From: Eumeta japonica
Lineage: Eukaryota > Arthropoda > Insecta > Lepidoptera > Psychidae
Assembly: GCA_005406025.1 (NCBI GenBank)
Contig: BGZK01000078.1
Coordinates: 496,001 to 560,000, forward strand
Length of the DNA: 64,000 nucleotides
Direction: 5' to 3'
Position 1 is the stretch's first letter. The number at the start of each line of letters is the position of its first letter. Of the stretch, positions 35,280-47,535 are shown piece by piece. Under the pieces are notes generated by a model. It searched no databases and had not been told where the DNA came from. It was given only the letters and a program-made list of their open reading frames with translations. Position numbers and translations under genes: made by a program.

Positions 35280-35770
35280 CTTGGTCCTACCGTATCCCTC
35301 TCGGTGCACGTGCACCGAATTATCTAAGCCATAGGTAAATACGCTTGTCCTTTTTTTACTGCCCCGACGGCGATGTCTCAAAAGAAACTCACTTGTCGCG
35401 TATTAGTCACGACCTGACCGGCTTGTGAGCGGAAGACGAACCACTAAGTTCGCTGCTCCAGGGCTATATTTGTGTGCTCCGTGTAAGTAAAGTGACACTC
35501 GGTCCTGAAGACCGCAAAGGCAGCGGCTTCCCATCACCATATGCCGTTCCCGGCGATGAGCCATCCACAGTCGAGAGCCAAAGCTGCAGCATTACCCCAT
35601 ATTCTGTCGCTTGTTGGACCCCTTGACATTCTCCGAGTTCAGGGAACGTCAAAGTCGTACCCGAAATGGTAACGGTGCGCCATGATAAAATAATTATTAC
35701 CTCGTTTTCCCTGGTACGGTTATTGTCAGAGTACTAAGCCCCAAGTCACGGTACTGGGATATATTAGAGG
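35280..35770. other. GC-rich block of unknown nature with open minus-strand frame
   Basis: About 490 bp of GC-rich DNA in an AT-rich setting. On the minus strand a frame without a stop runs from about 35690 down to a stop near 35464. It reads SGTTLTFPELGECQGVQQAT and GTAYGDGKPLPLRSSGPSVT, not low-complexity. I do not recognise a family. It could be an exon, a fragment of a mobile element or a chance frame favoured by GC content. A perfect palindrome lies at its left edge (35301-35318). Confidence 0.35.
35301..35318. repeat. 18-bp perfect palindrome with central E-box
   Basis: TCGGTGCACGTGCACCGA is self-complementary over 18 bp and centred on CACGTG, a bHLH (Myc/Max, CLOCK/CYCLE-type) core site. 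Function not shown. Confidence 0.9.
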
Positions 35771-35997
35771 GATGAGGCATTCATTTACTGTTTAAAAATC
35801 TCCATGACAAAAGGATCGAAATTGTAAATTAATAAATTATTCATTTTTAACATTGAAATATTAAAAAAAGAGCCTTTACATTGATGATGACTTACTCTTG
35901 ACGTCAATATAAAGTTTTTAATCCACAAAAGTTGTGTATTTCTAAATTTACACACCTAAATATTTCTAAAGACTTTATTTTATATCCTTACGCACAT

Positions 35998-36001
<4 letters not shown>

Positions 36002-36052
<51 letters not shown>
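36002..36052. repeat. Compound microsatellite (CA)n(TA)n
   Basis: About 14 CA units (36002-36030) pass directly into about 11 TA units (to 36052). Confidence 0.95.
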
Positions 36053-36825
36053 ATATAAAATATTTATCGAAACTCATGAATGAATACATTTGAATGAAAT
36101 TAAAACAGTGTATCATATCAAACCTTTGGTATATTAATATTTTAAATACAATATTTGTATTCTTAGACGTGTCGGAGTCTACTTATATTAAAAGTTCTGC
36201 AGTGCCTCTACCTGAGATATTGGGGACGTCTGGGCTATAAAAGAGTTATAAAAAGAGAGAATATTTTAAGGGTCCAATAGACTACTTCTAATTCTATATA
36301 GTATTGATAAATGTTTGGGCATTTAGTAACATTTTCGCTTTTATTATTTACTTTAAATTTGGCGAAGATTAAAATGAATCATATATATAATTAATAATTT
36401 CGTAAAATATTCAACTACTGTACGTAATCTGAGCTTGTATTAGAATTTTCAATAATATTCTAGTGGATTTCTCGTATTGTAATATAGTAATTTTGTATAC
36501 GGTCTTTATTCATTTATTCTGTGACACAAGTCTTTGAAGTGAAAACTTCATTAGCATCATTATGATTTGAAACTCGATGAAAAAAACCGCCACTAAAAGA
36601 AAAAGACATATATATATACAGATTTGGGATTCAACCAGTGAGAAAATGAAATAGAATGAGATAAAATATATGTGCTTTATAAAAGATCTAACACGCGCAC
36701 ACAAGCATATATATTTTTTTCTAAATGACATATATTGCTATTGTGCACCTACGTATTGTCATTTGTTCAAAGTGAAAAACATAGACTCTAAATAATAAAA
36801 TTAAAAAAAAAAAACAAATTCTAGG

Positions 36826-36906
36826 ACAGGTTTGAAACCGGGCACCCTGCGCGCGCAACTTAATGCTAAACAGTTGAACTAAATCGTACAGCTGATCCTC
36901 GGGCGA
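36826..36906 (-). mobile_element. tRNA-like SINE head or tRNA pseudogene
   Basis: On the minus strand TAGTTCAACTG (36871-36881) and GGTTTCAAACC (36828-36838) sit at the spacing of Pol III A and B boxes. An A/T homopolymer at about 36799-36813 follows on the downstream side, as in a SINE tail. The arms do not form a clean cloverleaf, so this is not a functional tRNA call. Confidence 0.4.
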
Positions 36907-37874
36907 CAATAGTTGTTTTAATTTTGATTTTACTACCGCCATCTATTGGCAATTACAAAAACATAAAACATTCATTTCAATCTCCATTTCAGATATTTAA
37001 GCGAAATGACAGATCAAAACATGAATAATTGCGAGTTAAAAAAACTGAATTACAGCTAATCGCTACTATATCAAGCTATGATTTTCAATACAGTTATTCC
37101 CAATCGACTAGTGATGAGATTGAAAAAGAAATTAAATTTAAAAGTTAAATAGTTTTTTAGTTATCGTGATTACACGGGATTTTTAGGCGACAATAGAAGC
37201 ATACCTACACTCGCGCTTAAGGCATGTAATAACTATAAAACTTAGTATCAATAGTAAATAACCCACTAATTATCTCATTCCTGATACTGCGTTTGTCTCA
37301 TCCTCCCGCAGTCTAATTTTCTGAAAGTTTCACTTCTATTGCGTGCGAATTGTACACAATTTTTTATAATATAGGTTTTTTTTTTAATTTTAAGTGTGCA
37401 TACTACTTAGACTAAGTATGCTGTTTTCGATAAACTTTGCTTTCGAATGAACTTCACATTCCAATTGTGAGATATTAGATAATAGTAATAATAGACAAAA
37501 AGTGAGATATTTCTAAATACAAAGAAGAGACTGACTAACTCACTAATCAACTTACAGCAAAGACGGTTGCGTCTAGAAACTTCGATATTTGTATAAAGCA
37601 ATTTTTTATAATGTAGACGTATGTTGAGAATGAGTTTTTGGATATTGTATCCCTAAAGATGTGAAAAAGGGTGTTAAATTTTGTAAAAGAGTGCCATTGT
37701 GTTTAAAGTCGGCGTCATAAAAATTTATATTTGTGGTCTTTGTCACAAATTAAAAATAGGTATTCCAATCTTTTGGTAAATTCAACCCTTAAAAAGTTAA
37801 ATGAGAGCAAATGTTTCATTATTTTTAAAGTCAGATTACTACTGTTTATTGAAGCCAAGTAGATTTGTGTCTCA

Positions 37875-38215
37875 TATTACGGACCGAAAGAACATAATCA
37901 AGATCGGAAACAAGAGAGAAGAATGAGAATTCTATCGAAGCAGAACCGGCATTGAAATCGAGAGCTGGCAGGTCTACTGGAATCTAGTGCAGGACCCACA
38001 AACGGAATTCATAACGATTCCGGAAACGGAACCGATAGTGTGAACGAAATCGAAGCTGGTCGGGGACAGCTCAGGACGGGACTGGACCGAGATGAGGCTC
38101 GTGGCCGAAGGAGTTATTGTAGGATTCAGAAGATGAAAGATTTCATTTTGCCTGCGGCTTTTCATTTGCGTGCCCGTGAGGACGGACAGCAGACGAAATT
38201 TTGTAATAGTACATG
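37875..38215 (+). mobile_element. Helitron-like repeat, hexanucleotide core
   Basis: AAGATCGGAAACAAGAG to GACTGGACCGAGATGAGG shows the degenerate GRANCN hexanucleotide pattern over about 230 bp (37880-38110). A decayed 3' end with TGCGTGCCCGTGAGGACGGA follows at about 38168-38187. The first part of a 136-codon frame (38040-38450) is this repeat. Confidence 0.5.
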
Positions 38216-38259
38216 CGAGTTTTCACAACCCATTTACGGCTTTCCATCGACATTTCTAA

Positions 38260-38510
38260 TTCTAAACGTAGGCGTCCCGACTATTCAGCAGCGGGTAGGA
38301 TTTAGAATAGGAGCCTGTCGGGGTCCCATTCTGAGTTCTGTCCATACAACAGGTGCGCGGTACGCCATTCGGCCGCGCGCGCCCGCGGCCGCAAGCCGTA
38401 AGCGGGAGCTGTACGCGAACTCGGCGGTTTTCAGGCGAAAGTTCAGTTAGTGTGACTCAAGAAGAAATATCGCCGAAACGTTTGGGAGCGACTTAAATTA
38501 ATTTAGGTAT
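38260..38510 (+). promoter_or_regulatory. CpG-rich candidate promoter with insect initiator
   Basis: The most CpG-dense short stretch noticed in the window (38365-38430, with GGCCGCGCGCGCCCGCGGCC) leads into TTCAGTTAGTGTG. The arthropod initiator consensus is TCAGTY, which would place +1 at about 38445. No TATA box lies 25-31 bp upstream, fitting a TATA-less promoter; a downstream DPE is not clear. About 60 bp later TTTAGGTATTT could be a splice donor, giving a short noncoding first exon. All of this is inference from motifs; a transposon edge is an alternative. Confidence 0.35.
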
Positions 38511-41500
38511 TTATCTTGAATTTATTCCTCGTCTTAAGCGGATTCTTTTTGAAAATATAGAAACCTGCAAATTATATCATAATTTTGATTGTATTAAATT
38601 TTTTTATATAAAATAATAGAAAATACGAAGCGATTACACTTTGTTCAAGGATAGATTCGAAATAATGCTGCTGTATTGCTAATTATTGTGTTATTTTTTT
38701 AATAATTATTATAACTATTAAATTACTAATTAATTATTACTAAATATATAGTTATAATTAATATAATAATACCATTTTCAACGATTGTGGTTTAAACATT
38801 ACAATAACGGAGAAAATTTTAAAAATCATCCTATTTTTTTGCAGTCTTCACGTGTTAATGAGAACTACTTTCAATATAATGATTATAATGTATCCACATA
38901 GTGAATTCCAAATTTATTTATATTTATTACAAAGCTCTTCTTTTTTTAAGATGGAAAAAGTGTCTCTCTTTTTGTTTCACTGTATTAATTTTAAAAGTAT
39001 GTGGAAATTGCAAGATTTTTATAATTGTATTTTAATTAATAGTAGTAACAAAAGAAAATAATTATGTACTCGTGGATTTTGATATTTTGCGTAGCATTTA
39101 TAATTTTTTTTTGTTTAAAAATAAATGTATTTAAGAATACATTTAAATTTATAAATGAAATTGGAAAATAAGGTTTTGAATTAAATGTTGTGTTCTAAAT
39201 TTTATTAATAATTAATAGAGTATTAATTAGCATCTCATGGTCACTAATGCATAATGACGGATGTAAAAAATAATTGAACTTAAGAAGTTATGGGGTGTGC
39301 TTGGATTTATCTTAACGAATTCTTTGTTATTCATAAAGATAAATCTTTATTTAATTGTTTTTTCTAATAAAATCCATATATTAGTCTTGACCTACACCTT
39401 GAGAAATAAAAGAAATAAATTGAGTTTCTCAATTTTTATTCCAAAAACATTTTCAAATGCATCTCTTTTTTTATGAAATACATGCATATTTATAACAATA
39501 CACAAGAAAAATAATAAATGAGAATACAGATTTCCTTGTTGAAAGCGAATTGTAGTTTAATTGTTCCGAGCGGATTTAAGCTTTTTTTTATTTGCACATA
39601 TAGCTATACGTTTCATTTCTACATAAACAGTATTTAACTATCGCCATTCGAATGAACCAATACATTGAAAAAAAATTAAAAGCATTCACTTTCTATTACG
39701 TACCATCTAATTGTTAAACTTTTTCTTGGTACTTTTTGGAAGTAAGAGAGAAGGAGAACCGATGACGTTGTCGTTAGAGAGTCCGCGTGTACGACGAGGA
39801 AGACGCGTGTGTGAGCTCATTAACCGATAAGTGTTATCCTTACTTACGTGTGAACAGGCATGTAGATCCTAATTTACGTCGACGGTAGAGGGATGCATCT
39901 GCCTGCGTGATGTCGCAGAAGACTTATCATGACTCCAACGGCGTGTCAAGTCGCAGGCGCACGTTGGGTCATGAGTCCAAATTGTTGGTCAACTTTTCAA
40001 GAGACGAGACAGTAAGAAAACTCTTGTCGCGACAGGCGCTCATCGTTTCTCTACGCCGACTCGGTCGGGTCGTGGTGTACTAAGGGCTGTTATCATCGAT
40101 ACGCTGTTAATTTACAGCATATCCATGGGTTAGGGCGCTGTCAAAATATCAAAGCTAGTGGTTTAATTTGAAATTATTGCTCAACTACCCCACGGTTAGG
40201 ATATAATGCATGAATATCTCATACAGAATAATTGCGGTCGTAGTTATTCGTATTAGCAGCTGCAGAATTACCTTTACATTATGGACATATTTATGGTCCA
40301 TTTTTAGTTAGATCGACTCGATTTTTGATATTTTGAATTTTATTTGATAATTATGTGAGTTTTCATAAAATCTTTTAAGCGTCAATATAATACAAATAAA
40401 TGAATCGAAAAATGTATCTATTTTCATGCATTGCACTTTAGTTCTTCTTTTTCGTAATCTTGTTCTAAAATTAAGTTCTAAACTCATAGCTTAATTCTCT
40501 AGTCATAAATGAAATTCAATGTTCTCGACCATTTCTTAACTTTATGAAGATTAATTTATTGCTAGACTAATTATCTAATTAATGGAACAAGGAAAATCTC
40601 GTCTCTAACATATGTATATGATAATAAGAGTTTTATAATTAAGTTTGGTATTATCGGAAAAGTATTGACTTAGATTCGGACTTTTTGAAAGTCTCATATA
40701 TTTTCGTTTGGTTTTGTTTTGGGTTTTAGGGTATCTTTTAAATACAAAACAATGCACACGCAACAAAATATACAAGAAAATAAAATCATTGTTGTAGTTT
40801 CCTCTTTTCTTACTTACTATTGAAATTCTATTCAGAAATGCACTAAATGGTTAGTCAATATTTGGCATGCATTTTTCATGGGACACAAAAGCAGCTCACG
40901 ACGACTGTGGCAAAGAATTATAGCCTTTTCTTCCGCAACTACACTACTTAAATAGGTCCCGGTATGCCTTTAGTCCACATGCCTGTTTGGTTAGTATTAT
41001 CGTGGTAGCGTTATATTGGTCTAATTAAATGTAAGGGTGCCACCACATTTACGGTAATAGCATCATACTAACGAAATTTATTACTGGCGTGTTCGAAACG
41101 AGCATGAAATAAGTAGTAATAGCGACGTTTTGATAAAGAAAAATAGAGAAAACCAAAGTTGTTTCTAATTTCAACTGAAAATATATATACAGCGAATTAA
41201 ATGATCATTTCCTTGTCAAAATTATTCTTATTACTTTAATTCTGAAAAGTTGATAATATGTTGCCGTCAACTCATATTTAGAAAACAAAACAAAAAAATC
41301 TCTTTTAAGAGTTTAGTTTTGACATTGGACGTCCGTACTTATATGGAATATTCAAGATATAGAACGATTACCTATACCATAATAAGGAGTTTATAAAGCA
41401 GTAGAAGTCGTTGAGAAAAATCACTCAGCAATTCATATCATTTATAGAGTTGTTAGCGATTTGGTTGAAGTACTCATGCATTAATTTTTAGTTAAATGTG

Positions 41501-41770
41501 CTCCAAATTTTTCGTTTTGAATCACACATGTATTTTTATAACTATTCACAGTCTAAATAGGGTTAAGAATTTAGATATTTTTATAGGATGTATAAGAGAC
41601 AAAACAACTTATGTGCTATGATCTTTTTTCCTTTCAAAATTAAAAAAAAAACCCACCAGAAGTAGCATTAGTAGAAAGTACAAATATGCTGACATTCTTG
41701 TTTAAAGCAGTGATAAACGTACGATTTATGATAAAAATAAATACATATACCGAATGCAAAAATCTATTAA
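38511..41770. other. AT-rich stretch with GC island at 39.74-40.14 kb
   Basis: 38690-38770 is nearly pure A/T with many TAAT cores. 39740-40140 is GC-richer, with several CpGs and ATAAGTGTTATCC (about 39827-39839, opposing GATA-like motifs). No coding frame of note. Candidate regulatory DNA only. Confidence 0.35.
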
Positions 41771-42005
41771 CCTTCTGCTTGCAGGTTCGCCCGCGTGGAT
41801 ATAGAATGTGATTCTTAATTTTTTATACTGAACCATTTTACTGTTAGCCGCAATTCCCGCTTTTAAATTCAGTCCCGGTTCTATTCCTGATTTTGATCTT
41901 TACGCTTTCGGTTCTAATTCCGATCCCACACTTGGTTTCGACCCCGGTTTCGTTCTCGGTTTCTTTCCGTTTTTTAATAATTCGAGAACCGACCTCGTGA
42001 TCAGA
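41771..42005 (-). mobile_element. Helitron-like modular repeat, minus strand
   Basis: GCAGGTTCGCCCGCGTGGAT (41781-41800) then TAGAATGTGATTCTTAA is the reverse complement of the family's 3' end. It is followed by hexanucleotide-type CCCGGTTCTATTCCTGATTT to about 41990. A minus-strand 77-codon frame over it is a repeat artefact. Confidence 0.65.
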
Positions 42006-44439
42006 AGGTCTAACGGAGGTTTTAGTTTTTTCTTTTGAATGTTGTTGTTTGTTTGTATTGTGTCGTCCAAAAGCCATCGGTGCTAGTGATTATTATTTGC
42101 TTTTTAACTTCTTAAACTAGATCTGTAAATGAGGATAACGTTTGTTTTGATATCTGATTTAAATAATGTAAAGCCTGTATTATTTTAGAATCCAAGCTTT
42201 ATCTACCTGTGGACGCCGCATTAAAATCCTTTCAGTAAACTATATTGCCTTCCACTTTGTAGTGGTGTCGAGTTGATCATCATCAGATAGGGAGTCCTTT
42301 AAGGTTAAACTAATATCAATAATATCAGTGGTAATATAATGATAGATCGTAACAACAAAGAGCATGAAAAAAACCCCAGAATGGGAAAATAACGCAATTA
42401 CTAGAAGGAAATGTGCAGGTTAGAATTGAATTCAGTAATTTAATGTGAGTATTCCCACGACGTTTATCATTACTGATTCCGACATTTTCTTATTATTCAA
42501 ATTTACTACATGTAACTCAATTCTTGAATATAAAAACTTGCATATTAAAAAAAATCACATAATATTTTGAAATATTTATAACAAATTGTTAGAAGAATTG
42601 TTAACAACAACAAACCTCTTTATTACTTTTATTACCTGAAACAGGTAAACCACGATGTGCAAGCCATCGTCTTAAATCGCGGACAAAATCACCTTGTACT
42701 TTTACAAATTTTTATTTCGCTCCAGTTACATCGTCTTACATTAATTCCATTTCATAATTTACATTTAATATTAGTTTGTAAGAAAGTCAAATTATTTGTA
42801 CTTCCTACCAGTGCAGCTTCTAGTGGATTTTTTTAATCTTCAGAGAAAAAAAGGCTCATTGAAAAGTGGATAGTCACCATAATCCATGGATACTTGCAAC
42901 CTTAGAGGGGTTACGTGTGCTTTGCCGGTTGGTTCTAAATTTGTATAAGGCTAAGAGATGTTATTTTGTACGTTTTAGCACGTTTTAAAAACATGGCATG
43001 TAATTAATTTTTATTTCAATATTATATTATATCGGTTTGCACAGGTTTAAGTAACGAATTTGGAAACACAAAAATTTTATGAGTGACTATATGCCACGAT
43101 TTCGATCAGTTCCTATTTACGTAATCGATTTAATAAAACCTGTTTCAGACCTGTGTGATTGATTGTGGTTGAGAAATATGAGCCTCCAAAATTTTTAGAT
43201 ACTAGAACACCAAAAAAAAAACTACTTTCACGTAGCTCCGTTCCTGAGTGGAGGTGCGTCGCGGCTCTACCCGCGTCTACATACCTTCCGGTACGCTTCA
43301 CCATCCGAAATGGGTCTTAAGTATTTTACCGTGAAGGTCCTATAGAAAGCGTGGCGTCCTAATCTTATTTATGCTGTATCTTGAAATAGGATCTCATCTT
43401 AGGCCGCAAGTGAAGTATGCCAAGTTTTCCGGACATGTAGACTAGTGTTTACCCAGGGATCAACTGCACCGACGCAGTATAAATTCATTCGCATAACCGT
43501 TGAGCTTTAGGAAACGCGATGTCCTCGTCTGAATTCTATATGCTTGTTTTGTGTCCGTATGTTTGTTTCGTGTTATTTATAAGCCGATTCCGTAGCTGAA
43601 CGATCCTGCTTGCTCATAAATAGACCCGAATCTAGATGTTGGTGAGCATGCTAGCCGGCATGATGCCAATAGCAATTTCGAAACCCATCAAGTGTTCTGT
43701 GCGTGCTGCACGCATATCGCATACTCATACAAGTACGTAGAAATGTGTCGAAAGAAAACTAAATAAAAAACCGACTTTATCTTTTGTCAGGTCAGTTCTA
43801 TACTCGATCTGTGTGTGTGAGAGGAATTAAGGAAATATCGGAAAGAAATATAATCTTGTGAAAATGCTTGTCTGTATAATGACGATTATTTTAAAACATG
43901 TACAAACCTCGTGCTCTATATGACCTTTGGATGCATTGAAAATGAACTTAAAAATAAAATGAAATAAAGTAATAGGAATAAAAACCAAAATTGGAGCCAA
44001 AATAATACTCATTAAATAGGTATGCATAAAATTTTCCCAATTTTAAAAATAACAATTTCCTTTTTCAATAATTCCGAAATAAATCAGAAATAATTAATAG
44101 TTAAATAAACATAATAAAAATCACCCTTTTACTGTACTAAAAAGTAGAAAATAATTATTGAACCTGTTCTGTCTGTCTGCCCTGAAAGATCCTGAGTGTA
44201 AACTATGTTTGTAGTAAAATATAATATTTGAGTGCAAAAACGTGGGGTGCTTAACGAACAAAATTGTTTATCTACGTGTTTTTGAAGAAAAGCTAGTAGT
44301 TTAGTACCTACGTATTCATTAAAGACTGTTTTTTCTTAGTTCCTTCAAATTTTTTTTTCGTATTATAGAGAAATACTTAAATAATTAGCTACACCAAAAA
44401 TTTTAATAAATTTGGTATACTAACAACTCCGTAGTAGTT
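42006..44439. other. Mostly AT-rich stretch, no gene seen
   Basis: 43560-43700 holds several short palindromes (CATGCTAGCCGGCATG, TGCGTGCTGCACGCA). Open frames up to 66 codons show no motif. Confidence 0.45.
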
Positions 44440-44920
44440 CATAGAAGGGCAAGGCTTACTTACAACAGGGCTACGGCCGGCGCTCCGAGGTGAGGGTTAC
44501 ATGACATTTTTAACTGACCTCATATTATTCAGCCCTCAGCGTGATTTTCGCCTTGGCTGGGGGGGGAACGCATAATTATAATTTTCAAGCTGACCAAATC
44601 ACCCCCCGTATTTACAAAAGAATTGCGCAAATTTCAAAAAGTTCAAACACGGTTAGAATACGTTGTTTTGTTATGGGGTTCCCGTTCCCACTTCCTCGAT
44701 TTGTTATAAAATTCTGAAAACGTTTTCACAATTCCAAAACGCGGCTAGGATACGTCGTTAAGTCATGGAGTTTCATTATCAAGCTTCAGCTTTCATCATC
44801 AGACCCTGAAAGTCTGTCATGGCCAAAGTTCATTACAAGACATTTTCAACAACTTCAAACACGGTTAGGATACGTTGTTCCGTTATGAAGTTTCAGTGTC
44901 AGCCTTTCAGTGCAAATTTA
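44440..44920 (+). mobile_element. Dispersed modular repeat, relative of the 3.1-3.9 kb copy
   Basis: ATTCAGCCCTCAGCG near 44530 matches the 3.35 kb block. Downstream, CAAACACGGTTAG.ATACG or its variant CAAAACGCGGCTAGGATACG occurs at about 44643, 44735 and 44855, giving tandem modules of about 92-120 bp. No protein is encoded; an 80-codon frame at 44819-45061 starts inside a module. Confidence 0.6.
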
Positions 44921-47355
44921 ATAAAACCTACTTTTAAAAATTTTCTTTATTCTCAAATCGTGAAAAAAAACAGTCAATCTTTCCTAACAAAATTAGAAAC
45001 TGAAAAAGAAAATTGTCTGAAGTTACGGGACTATCTAAAAGTCAGATTAAATTTCTTATAAAGAAATAAATTATTAATTTTTTAATTTATTTATTAGAAA
45101 TTTAATGTGACAAAATTTTTGTGTAAAGTGCTTTCATAAGGGATTACAAAACTGCCCCTTTTAAGATTAAATATTCACTGATTTTTATGATTATAAGCTC
45201 AAACAATAAATGATATAATAATCTAGAATGCCTTATGTCAAAATTTTAGTAATTCTTCGCTTATGAAAAATTTTGATTCTTTGAAAAAGATTCCAAAAAC
45301 AGTTCGAAGAGTTTTTAATTTTTTAATTGTAAATAAGTTATTACCATTTTTCAAAAAAAAAATGTGGCATTGTAGTCCTTCTAATAACGCATCTTTTGAT
45401 TCCATTTTCATGCCTCTATCTTAATAGTTGAGGTCGAGAGGTTCCAGTTGCCCTTTATTGAAAATGGGTACCCTACTACAGCGTTTGAAACAACATTTTT
45501 AATGTTAAAGTTGTTGGTCTGATCTCGGAAAAAAAAAACACTTATCGTATTTTATTGTACTAACTTTTGTTATATTAACGACATCGGATTTGTTATATTA
45601 ACTGTGGACTATATATTTAAACGAGTAGGATAGTTTAAAAAAATGTAATTAGGTACTGAAGATAGATTTGGAGATTTATCATTTAGAATATTATAATAAA
45701 ATTAATTCCTAGAAACTTCTTATATATTTATAATTAATATACTCTTGAAAAAAATTTCATAGTACTATTAAAGGTTCTGACGTATTTATCGAGAGTAGTT
45801 ATTCACACAATAAATAGGTGTTTATGCTCATAGGAAATTTCAGCTAACTAGGTACCTTCTGTAAATTCGCTAGTCGTTTTTTTTTTCACGTCGGCAAAGG
45901 CCGTAATCTGACATTTGCCGGTTTTCCCACTAGGTTTGCTCGTGTGCCTATCATAAATCATGAAACTAACTTCGCCCGTCTTCCGAGGAATTTATTTGAT
46001 AAATAGCCTCCTTCGTTACTGATCTTTTTGAGGGGGTTATCATTATGGTAATAAAAAGGGGTTAGTATCTCATAAATACTGTGGGAAAATTTAAATTGAA
46101 AAATGCTATGGCAAATTATGTAGCATTTATAGTTTGCCATTTCCATCAAGGTAAGTCAAACAGACTTTTCTTTTGATAAGTACACAAATTAGATGCTTGG
46201 TTGGTTTGATGAATTTACGTTATATAATTTTACGGAAAAGTAAATTTTACAAAAAAGGAAACACAAATATGTAAATTCAGTATTATGAAATTCTCTCACA
46301 TGTAAATAATCACAAGAATAGAGATTAGGGATAGAGACATTTTATCTTAAGTACGAATATATCACATTTTATTGCAACATTTACCCCAGGCTATCTGTGC
46401 TCTCGGTTTGCGCATACATTACCTTGGTTCTATTGTATGTATTTTATACTTTGGCTAACTAAATTAATGTAAACTTTTCAGTTTCCAAAGTACTCATGTA
46501 AAAGGATCTAAAAATCTTCGTCTCTCGCTGCCAATGCCTTTGTTTATGACGTCTTTAAATCTATAATTTATCGTGATATGCTCACGATAATGATTTTATA
46601 ATTGCAATCTAGATTTTTCTCGATTTGAAATTTTCTCGATTTGTGTTTTTACAGAATATTATAATGTTCATCGAACAATGCTCAGAAAAAAATTTTATGA
46701 CTAAAGGAAAGAATTTATTTGATCATTTTTCTTTCAGGACGAATTCTGGAGGTAATCTAATGTAGGTCTCTGATTAAATTTGTTTAGCTTCGAGAAGGTG
46801 CAAAACCATGGGTCCCCTTTTTAAATCCTTTATAGTTGATGATAGAATTTATAAAAATATATTTAATATGTTTGTAAATTTATTGATACACTTAGAATAG
46901 AATTGCTTGGAAGTAGGGTTTCTGATTTGGGTGGAATATTCTATTTTCTACTTTTGATTCTCAATTGTCGTTAGTATTGAGTGGAAACATATCATTTTGA
47001 ATTAATTAAAAATGTAAATTTATATTGGTTTGATGGTCGAAGTTAGATATTCTGAGCTCAATAATCGATCTAGCCACAGTCATAGCATTATATTAGATAA
47101 TCTTAACCGAAAATAACATATAAATAAGTGATGGTTTCGTCCGTTTCCGAGGCTCGGTTGGTATTGTCTATGGCAACATACAAAACTTATTTCGAACTAA
47201 ACAATCCTGTAGTAATATTCGACCGGCAAACTTCATGTTTGCTAAGCATTAACCATTTTACAGAAAGTTGGATGTAATATTTAGCACCACGTAAGTTTCT
47301 AGAGCTATTTTGATCCTAATAATTATGTTTTGTTTCTCATGTTGTACTAGTTTTT
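44921..47355. other. AT-rich stretch with small hairpins, no gene seen
   Basis: Perfect 9-bp arms TTATCGTGA/TCACGATAA with a 5-nt loop at 46568-46590, and CGGCAAA/TTTGCCG 7-bp arms near 45892-45920. Nothing coding is supported. Confidence 0.5.
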
Positions 47356-47535
47356 TACCTAAGGCTTCTCTCGAGTAGACGTAGAATGTAATTTTTTTTT
47401 GTACTGATCGATCATCTTGTCAATACTAATCTTGGTCCCGTTTTCAATTCGGTCATGGTCCCGGCTCTCGATTCTTGTACCGTTTCGTTTTCGATTATCG
47501 TATCGCCACCGGTTACGATTCTGTTAATACATATT
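47356..47535 (-). mobile_element. Helitron-like modular repeat, minus strand
   Basis: A decayed 3' end (CTCGAGTAGACGTAGAATGT, about 47371-47390) is followed by hexanucleotide DNA (CTTGGTCCCGTTTTC, CATGGTCCCGGCTCTCGATT) to about 47525. It has the same layout as the 41.77 kb copy. Confidence 0.55.

Larger units (their letters stand above)
35771..37874. other. AT-rich stretch, no gene seen
   Basis: Contains the compound microsatellite and possible SINE listed separately. Open frames up to 73 codons are AT-driven. Confidence 0.5.

Noticed and set aside
38040..38450. 136-codon plus-strand frame as a protein
   Set aside because: The first third is the hexanucleotide repeat and the end is CpG-island sequence; nothing protein-like joins them.
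43113..43304. 63-codon minus-strand frame in a GC-richer patch
   Set aside because: No recognisable motif and an internal phenylalanine run from a homopolymer.
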